Source: Micrococcaceae bacterium (GTDB taxonomy: Bacteria > Actinomycetota > Actinomycetes > Actinomycetales > Micrococcaceae). From it: 48,496 nucleotides of DNA. The stretch covers positions 1 through 48,496 of the forward strand of contig JAODMR010000050.1 in assembly GCA_025465475.1 (NCBI GenBank). Direction: 5' to 3'. A program made the translations under genes and the position numbers. Each line of letters starts with the position of its first letter. Position 1 is the first letter of the stretch. The notes below the pieces were generated by a model. It searched no databases, was not told the origin of the DNA, and saw nothing but the letters and a program-made list of their open reading frames with translations. Positions 43,531 through 48,496 of this stretch are shown here, in pieces.

Positions 43531-44541
43531 CTATTTGAAGCCTGTAATCGCGATGGACGAAATGATGTTCCGTTGGAAAATGGCGAACAGCACCAACAGC
43601 GGCGCCATCGCGATGGTCGTGGCAGCCATGACCAAGGTCCAGTTGCCGTTGTACTGCGACTGCAGCCCCGCGGTGGCCACGGTGACTGTCTGCCATGTCC
43701 TGCCACTGGTGATAATCAACGGCCACAGGAAATTGTTCCAATGGCTAACCACCGTGATGATGGTCAGCGTTGCAAGGATCGGCCGGCTGAGCGGCAGGAC
43801 GATGCTGAACAGGATGCGCAGGGTGCCCGCGCCGTCCAGCCGCGCCGCGCTGATCAGGTCCTCAGGGATCGATCGGAAGTACTCGCGCAGCAGGAAGATG
43901 GCGTAGGGCGAGCCGAAGACGAAGGGCAGTACCAGCGCCCAAAAAGTGTTCCGTAGGCCCAACTGGGAGAACAGGGTGTAGAGCGGAATGATGGTCACCA
44001 CCTGCGGCACCATCATCGTGGCCAGATACACCCAAAACAGGGCATCCCGCAGCGGGAATTGGATCCGGGCAAAGGCATAGGCCGCCAGGACGGAGAATCC
44101 CAGCTGCCCGACGACGGCGACCAGCACCACCTGCGCCGTCACCACGATGGGTGCCCAGAAATTGCGGTCACCGCTGAAGAGTTGCAGGAAGTTCTCGATC
44201 GTGGCCGGGGCCGGCACGGTCAGCGCCGGTTGACTCGCGAACTGGCCCGGGGACTTGAATGCCGTCATGACGCTCAGCACGAATGGCGCCAGCGTCAGCA
44301 CCAGCCCACCCGCCAGGATGGCGTAGGTGAGCACGTTCAGGAGCAGCCGCGCGGACCGTCCCGAGGAAGGGGTGCGGGCCGCCGTCGTCGTGCTGCCGGA
44401 GGTTGTGCCCGGTGCCGGTGCGGAACCGACGGCGGGCGGGGGTGCGACCGGGCCGGGGCCAGCCGCTCCGGGTCCGGTGCTTACCGGGACCAGGCCGCCT
44501 GGTTCCGGCAGTCCCGGGCCGCTGGGCTCAGGAAAGGTCAT
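43531..44541 (-). CDS. Sugar ABC transporter permease, MalG type, with Pro-rich N-terminus
   Basis: A 336-residue protein with about six membrane helices starting LLLNVLTYAILAGGLVLTLA. The cytoplasmic EAA loop is REYFRSIPEDLISAARLDGA, which contacts the ATPase. The N-terminal 65 residues are an unusual Pro/Gly/Ala/Thr-rich tail (PGLPEPGGLVPVSTGPGAAG) absent from MalG. Start ATG at 44541 overlaps the MalF-type stop by 14 bases. No ATPase is encoded; a shared MsiK-like ATPase elsewhere is expected. Confidence 0.93.
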   Translation of the reverse strand: MTFPEPSGPGLPEPGGLVPVSTGPGAAGPGPVAPPPAVGSAPAPGTTSGSTTTAARTPSSGRSARLLLNVLTYAILAGGLVLTLAPFVLSVMTAFKSPGQFASQPALTVPAPATIENFLQLFSGDRNFWAPIVVTAQVVLVAVVGQLGFSVLAAYAFARIQFPLRDALFWVYLATMMVPQVVTIIPLYTLFSQLGLRNTFWALVLPFVFGSPYAIFLLREYFRSIPEDLISAARLDGAGTLRILFSIVLPLSRPILATLTIITVVSHWNNFLWPLIITSGRTWQTVTVATAGLQSQYNGNWTLVMAATTIAMAPLLVLFAIFQRNIISSIAITGFK

Positions 44542-45406
44542 AGGTGATCCTCTTGCGGAAGTAGAACTGCTGGGCCAGAGTCACCAGCACCAGCACCGCG
44601 AACAGCACCAGGGCCATGACGGAGGCGCGGCCCAGGTTGAACGTTTGAAAGGCCTCGGCATAGATGCGGGTGGCGATGACGTCTGTGCTGCCCTGCGGTC
44701 CTCCGTTGGGTGTGAGTGCATAGATGGTGTCGAAGGCCTGGAAGCTGCTGATCACACCGGTGACCAGCACGAAGAACATCGTTGGCCGCAGCAGGGGTAG
44801 TTTTACCTGCCAGAACGTTTGCCAGGCGTTGGCGCCGTCGATCCGTGCCGCATCGAGCAATTGGTCCGGCACGGCGGCCAGTCCGGCCATGAAGAACAGG
44901 GTCACGTAACCGACCTGGGACCAGATGGAGACGGCAGCGACGGCCGGCAACGCCAGCACGGGGTCGCTCAGCCAGGCGGTGTTGGCGCCCAGCACCGCGT
45001 TGAGGGCGCCGCCGGTGGGGGCGAAAATCCACTTCCAGACGACGCCGAGGGCCAGCGGGGCGCAGATCCATGGGATGACGTAGATGACGCGCAGGAACGC
45101 CGAGCCGGGCAAACCCCGCGAGAGCAGTGTGGCGGCGAACAGGCCCAACGCGGTCTGCACGGGAATGACCAACAGCACAAACAGCAGCGTCACTCCCAGC
45201 GAGCGGAGGAACGCCCGGTCAGCGAAGACATGGGCGAAGTTGTCGAGGCCCACATAGCGGGCGGGGCTGAGCAGGTCCCAGCTGTTCAGAGACAACCAGA
45301 TCACGACCAGGATCGGCAGGACCAGGAAGGCGAGGATGCCGAAGAGGCTTGGAGCCAGCAACAGGTACCCGATTCCTGCTTCACGGCGCGCTAGCTTGCT
45401 GGCCAC
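44528..45406 (-). CDS. Sugar ABC transporter permease, MalF type
   Basis: A 292-residue protein with six membrane helices, first IGYLLLAPSLFGILAFLVLP. The EAA motif is AVPDQLLDAARIDGANAWQT. GTG start with AAGGAGGTA nine bases upstream, so the start is firm. It is the first gene of the three-gene importer and diverges from mshA over a 190-bp promoter gap. It pairs with the MalG-type permease. Confidence 0.94.
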   Translation of the reverse strand: MASKLARREAGIGYLLLAPSLFGILAFLVLPILVVIWLSLNSWDLLSPARYVGLDNFAHVFADRAFLRSLGVTLLFVLLVIPVQTALGLFAATLLSRGLPGSAFLRVIYVIPWICAPLALGVVWKWIFAPTGGALNAVLGANTAWLSDPVLALPAVAAVSIWSQVGYVTLFFMAGLAAVPDQLLDAARIDGANAWQTFWQVKLPLLRPTMFFVLVTGVISSFQAFDTIYALTPNGGPQGSTDVIATRIYAEAFQTFNLGRASVMALVLFAVLVLVTLAQQFYFRKRITYDLS

Positions 45407-45595
45407 GCTTGGCTACCTCCTTGGGCTTCCGGGGTCGGCCAGGCAGTCCGTAGTAGATTCAACTCCACAATGCGACAATACCTAGGGTCGGCCCGGGATT
45501 TCGCATGCAGTGACGCGCGACGTCGTCCGTCGGGTTCCCCGCCAGCCATTCCGGCCGTGCGGATGCCACTGAAAGCAACGCCGGGAGGAGGGCAC

Positions 45596-46909
45596 GTGCA
45601 TCAGCCGCTGCTCCATCAGCCGTTGCCTCATCGGCCCTTGCTCCATCAACCCTCACTCGATCGAGCCTCATTCGATAAGCCGCTGCGCATTGCGATGCTT
45701 TCCCTGCACACGTCTCCCCTGGCCCAGCCAGGCGGTGGTGACGCCGGTGGCCTCAACGTTTACGTCCGCGCGCTGTCTCTGGAGCTGGCGTCCGCCGGCA
45801 TGGAGGTGGACATCTTCACCAGGACCACGGGGGTCGGGGGCCAAACAACTATTGACGAACCCGCCCGGGGGATGCGCGTGCACCACATCCCGGCAGGTCC
45901 GGCCGGAAAGGTGCCAAAAGAGGCGCTTCCCCGGCTGGTGGACGAACTGGCCGCCGGAATCTCCGCGAGCAGCACTTCTACGGGGCCCTTCGATCTGGTG
46001 CACTCCCACTATTGGGTGTCTGGGCTGGCGGGCTTGCTGCTCGCCGCGGACTGGAAGGTGCCCCTGGTGCACACCATGCACACCATGGCACGCGTCAAGA
46101 ACCAGCACACAATGCCGGGGCAGCCCGTGGAGCCGGGCCGCCGGGAGGAAGGCGAGGAGCGCATCGTCCACCACGCCAACCTCCTGATCGCCAACACCGC
46201 GGCAGAAGCCGAGGAGCTGCACAGACACTACGGGGCGGATCCGGCGCGCATCGACGTCGTCGTCCCTGGCGCTGATCTACGCGTCTTCCGCCCAGCTTTC
46301 CGTGCCCGCTCCCGGTCGCACGTTGGCATCCCGCCGGGGAATTTCCATGTGGTGTTCGCGGGTCGGCTCCAGCGGTTGAAGGGTCCGCACGTGCTGATTC
46401 AGGCGGCCGCAGCCCTCAAACGCTCCCGGCCGGACCTGCCGCTGCGATTGAGTGTGATTGGTTCCAGCAGCGGGGCCGACAAGTACGACCTGATGCAGTT
46501 GGCCAAGGAACTGGATGTCGCGGATCGTGTCGCCTTTTATCCGCCCGTGAATGCGAGCGAGCTGGCGCACTGGTATCGGGCTGCCGACGTCGTCGCCATG
46601 CCGTCAGCAAGTGAGTCGTTTGGGCTCGTGGCGCTCGAAGCGCAGGCCTGCGGTACGCCGGTTCTGGCCACAGACGTCGGAGGCCTGCCATACGCGGTGA
46701 GTGACGGTCGGACCGGGTTGCTGGTGAAAGGCCGCCACACCAAGGACTGGGCCCGGGCACTGGAAGCGCTGTGGGACGACCCGCAGACCCGGCTGGACCT
46801 GGGGCGGGCGGCGTCGGTCCACGCGGAGGGTTTCAGTTGGCAGCGGACGGCTGCGCTCACGTTGGAGACCTACCGTCGAGCCCTGGCGGACGCGGTCGTC
46901 GGCGGTTAG
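45596..46909 (+). CDS. mshA: D-inositol-3-phosphate glycosyltransferase, mycothiol pathway
   Basis: A 437-residue GT4 enzyme that joins UDP-GlcNAc to inositol-3-phosphate, the first step of mycothiol synthesis. Signatures are IAMLSLHTSPLAQPGGGDAG, GLNVYVRALSLELASAGMEV, HSHYWVSGLAG, PLVHTMHTMARVKNQH and, in the C-terminal domain, VVFAGRLQRLKGPHVLIQAA and MPSASESFGLVALEAQACGT. The GTG at 45596 follows GGAGGAGG by four bases and fixes the start. Residues 2-31 are 15-bp-repeat-coded pentapeptides (HQPLL/HRPLL/DRASF). A frame open 42 codons further is not used. Divergent from the importer operon; it converges on the aldo-keto reductase. Confidence 0.9.
   Translation: MHQPLLHQPLPHRPLLHQPSLDRASFDKPLRIAMLSLHTSPLAQPGGGDAGGLNVYVRALSLELASAGMEVDIFTRTTGVGGQTTIDEPARGMRVHHIPAGPAGKVPKEALPRLVDELAAGISASSTSTGPFDLVHSHYWVSGLAGLLLAADWKVPLVHTMHTMARVKNQHTMPGQPVEPGRREEGEERIVHHANLLIANTAAEAEELHRHYGADPARIDVVVPGADLRVFRPAFRARSRSHVGIPPGNFHVVFAGRLQRLKGPHVLIQAAAALKRSRPDLPLRLSVIGSSSGADKYDLMQLAKELDVADRVAFYPPVNASELAHWYRAADVVAMPSASESFGLVALEAQACGTPVLATDVGGLPYAVSDGRTGLLVKGRHTKDWARALEALWDDPQTRLDLGRAASVHAEGFSWQRTAALTLETYRRALADAVVGG
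45599..45688 (+). repeat. Six tandem 15-bp repeats coding the MshA N-terminus
   Basis: Units start at 45599, 45614, 45629, 45644, 45659 and 45674. The first two are CATCAGCCGCTGCTC and CATCAGCCGTTGCCT; later ones diverge. They code for (H/D)(Q/R/K)(P/A)(L/S)(L/P/F)-type pentapeptides. Confidence 0.9.
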
Positions 46910-46923
46910 CAGAGGCACAAACG

Positions 46924-46961
46924 GCGACGGCGGCCGGCCCCTTTCGGAGCCGGCCGCCGTC
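46924..46961. terminator. Bidirectional terminator between mshA and the aldo-keto reductase
   Basis: A 14-bp perfect stem CGACGGCGGCCGGC / GCCGGCCGCCGTCG (46924-46937 and 46948-46961), extendable by the outer AA/TT. It lies midway between the two convergent stop codons (46909, 46982). Confidence 0.85.
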
Positions 46962-46981
46962 GTTGGGTCACGGCGCGAGGA

Positions 46982-48019
46982 TCAGCGCTGCGCCCAGAGG
47001 TTGATGTCCGATTCGACGGCGAACTCGTCGATGGCGGTGAGCTCCTCGTTCGTGAACGAGAGATTCTGGATTGCCGTCAGGCTGTCTTCCAGCTGACGGA
47101 CGCTGGAGGCACCGATCAGCGCCGACGTGACGGGCGAGCCCTTGGGCTGGTCGCGCAGCACCCAAGCGATGGCCATCTGCGCGAGCGTCTGGCCACGCTG
47201 TCCGGCGATGTCATTCAGGCCACGAACACGGGACATCTTGTCCTCGGTCAGGGCGCTCTCGGACAGGAAGCGTTCCTTCGCGGCCCGCGAATCTGCGGGA
47301 ACACCGTTGAGGTACCGGTCGGTGAGCATGCCCTGCGCCAACGGTGAGAACGCGATGGAACCGGCGCCAACCTGGTCGAGCGCTTCGTACAGGTTGGGGC
47401 TGCCGTCCTCGGTCCAGCGGTTCAGCATGGAGTAGGACGGCTGGTGGATCAGCAGCGGCGTGCCCAGGTCCTTCAGGATCCGGGCGGCTTCCAGGGTCTG
47501 CTCCGGGGTGTAGGAGGAAATGCCGGCGTACAGGGCCCGGCCGGAGCGCACTGCGGTATCGAGGGCGCCCATGGTTTCTTCCATCGGCGTTTCCGGGTCG
47601 GGACGGTGGCTGTAGAAGATGTCCACGTAGTCCAGGCCCATCCGCTTCAGGGACTGGTCCAGGCTGGAGAGCAGGTACTTGCGGGATCCCCACTCGCCGT
47701 ACGGGCCGGGCCACATGTAGTAACCGGCCTTCGTGGAAATGACCAGTTCGTCCCGGAATGGGGCAAAGTCCTCGCGCAGGTGGCGGCCGAAGTTGGTCTC
47801 CGCCGAGCCGTCCGGCGGGCCGTAGTTGTTGGCCAGGTCGAAGTGGTTCACGCCAAGGTCGAACGCGCGGCGCAGGATGGCGCGCTGCTCGTCGAAACGC
47901 TTGTCATCGCCGAAGTTGTGCCACAGGCCCAACGAGACGGCGGGCAATTTCAGCCCACTGCGCCCGACGCGTCGGTAAGGCATGGAGTCATAGCGGTTGT
48001 CCGCGGGGGTAAACGTCAT
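46982..48019 (-). CDS. Aldo-keto reductase, YghZ type
   Basis: A 345-residue NADPH-dependent oxidoreductase (L-glyceraldehyde-3-phosphate reductase-like). The catalytic tetrad is visible: Asp and Tyr in GVNHFDLANNYGPPDGSAET, Lys in ISTKAGYY, His in YSHRPDPETPMEE. The family's DSMPYRRVGRSGLKLPAVSL start is present. It may clear reactive aldehydes or be specific for a sugar aldehyde. No clear ribosome site besides AGAGG three bases before the ATG at 48019. Standalone, beside the repeat array. Confidence 0.93.
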   Translation of the reverse strand: MTFTPADNRYDSMPYRRVGRSGLKLPAVSLGLWHNFGDDKRFDEQRAILRRAFDLGVNHFDLANNYGPPDGSAETNFGRHLREDFAPFRDELVISTKAGYYMWPGPYGEWGSRKYLLSSLDQSLKRMGLDYVDIFYSHRPDPETPMEETMGALDTAVRSGRALYAGISSYTPEQTLEAARILKDLGTPLLIHQPSYSMLNRWTEDGSPNLYEALDQVGAGSIAFSPLAQGMLTDRYLNGVPADSRAAKERFLSESALTEDKMSRVRGLNDIAGQRGQTLAQMAIAWVLRDQPKGSPVTSALIGASSVRQLEDSLTAIQNLSFTNEELTAIDEFAVESDINLWAQR

Positions 48020-48059
48020 ACCTCTATCCTGCCATCCCTTGACCGTTCATCGAGCGCAT

Positions 48060-48420
48060 CGGTCGTCGAACCTGCCGAGACGCCCGGTCGTTGAGCCTGC
48101 CGAGACGGGGCCGGATCTCGACAAGCTCGATCAACGAGGTCAGTCGAGACGAGCCCGGTCGTCGAGCCAGTCGAGACGAGCCCGGATCTCGACAAGCTCG
48201 ATCAACGGGGTCAGTCGAGACGGGCCCGGTCGTCGAGCCTGTCGAGACGAGGCCTGATCTCGACAAGCACGATCAACGGGGTCAGTCGAGCCGAGGCCGG
48301 TCGTCGAGCCTGTCGAGACGAGGCCTGATCTCGACAAGCTCGCTCAACGGGGGACGGATCTCGACGGGCCCGATCACCGGGATCTCGACAGGATCGATCA
48401 CCGGCTCGATCAACGAGGGC
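48060..48420. repeat. Array of palindromic repeats with a 71-bp period
   Basis: TCTCGACAAGCTCGATCAAC recurs at 48116, 48187, 48258 and 48329, each exactly 71 bp apart. GTCGAGCC(T/A)GTCGAGACGA lies inverted between the copies, so each period can fold into a hairpin. The last 70 bp and first 50 bp are degenerate. Nothing coding is seen in this 400-bp gap. Confidence 0.93.
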
Positions 48421-48422
48421 GA

Positions 48423-48496
48423 TCAGCGGAGGATGGCGGCGCCTTGGGCGGGGAGGGTCAACTTGCCGTTGGTGAGGCCGGCGTCGACGGTCGCGA
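48423..48496 (-). CDS. C-terminal end of an unknown enzyme, possibly GH13
   Basis: The last 24 codons of a minus-strand gene, cut by the window's right edge. The visible end is ATVDAGLTNGKLTLPAQGAA then ILR and a TGA at 48425-48423. GKLTLPAQGAAIL resembles the last beta strand of the C-terminal domain of alpha-glucosidase/amylase-type proteins. That would suit a sugar locus, but 24 residues cannot prove it. Confidence 0.45.
   Translation of the reverse strand, partial: ATVDAGLTNGKLTLPAQGAAILR

Noticed and set aside
48060-48420. CRISPR-like array
   Set aside because: Spacing is regular, but the intervening sequence is itself repeated, the repeats are palindromic and contain no unique spacers, and no cas genes are near.

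Overview
The window is high-GC bacterial DNA. Its gene content points to an actinomycete of the Arthrobacter/Micrococcaceae type. Supporting signs are a mycothiol glycosyltransferase (mshA), a GroEL with a His-rich tail encoded after groES behind CIRCE elements, an adjacent guaB plus guaB3-type pair, ANTAR and DUF222-HNH proteins, many GTG/TTG starts, recurrent leaderless-type promoters, and scattered TCGACAAGCTCGATC-type palindromic repeats. No CRISPR array, prophage or insertion sequence was seen; one tRNA gene (tRNA-Ala, anticodon CGC) was found.

Layout. 1-6.5 kb is accessory: an unknown partial gene, an MFS exporter, a methyltransferase, an ANTAR protein whose GAF domain appears internally deleted, a PadR-type regulator with an ABC1/UbiB-type kinase, and a VOC protein with an HxlR-type regulator. 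6.6-11.6 kb is a conserved actinobacterial block: tRNA-Ala, then membrane protein, rimJ-like and galU on the minus strand, divergent from a 5-formyl-THF cyclo-ligase, a Ruc-type zinc-ribbon chaperone under a CIRCE operator, and a CpaB/SAF protein. 11.7-24.4 kb is a long minus-strand run: a large degenerate helicase-nuclease fusion, guaA, DUF3817, SURF1, an orphan EIIA, glpD, a guaB3-type protein with no cysteine at all, and guaB. 24.7-27.8 kb holds a DUF389 membrane protein converging on a DUF222-HNH protein. 28.1-30.4 kb is groS-groL with two CIRCE operators. 30.4-35.1 kb carries a THUMP-like methyltransferase, a HI0607-type shikimate-dehydrogenase-like protein, an SDR and a YbdK-type ligase. 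35.1-40.5 kb is a tightly packed minus-strand operon pfkB-alr-tsaE-tsaB-rimI-tsaD (cell-wall D-alanine plus tRNA t6A synthesis). 40.7-45.4 kb is a carbohydrate locus: a GH4 glycosidase converging on a MalF/MalG/binding-protein importer without its own ATPase. mshA, an aldo-keto reductase, a 71-bp-period repeat array and the last codons of a further gene close the window.

Themes. Purine synthesis (guaA, guaB, guaB3), protein quality control (groES/EL and ruc, each with a CIRCE site, so probably one HrcA regulon), essential tRNA modification, and sugar uptake dominate. The most unusual observations are the catalytically eroded helicase/nuclease, the cysteine-free guaB3 protein, a Ruc gene with a CIRCE site, an importer terminator buried inside the opposing GH4 coding sequence, the deleted GAF domain, and an unusual abundance of short tandem repeats (12-29 bp) in gene ends and intergenic gaps. 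I found no clearly new multi-gene system; the helicase-nuclease protein is the closest candidate.
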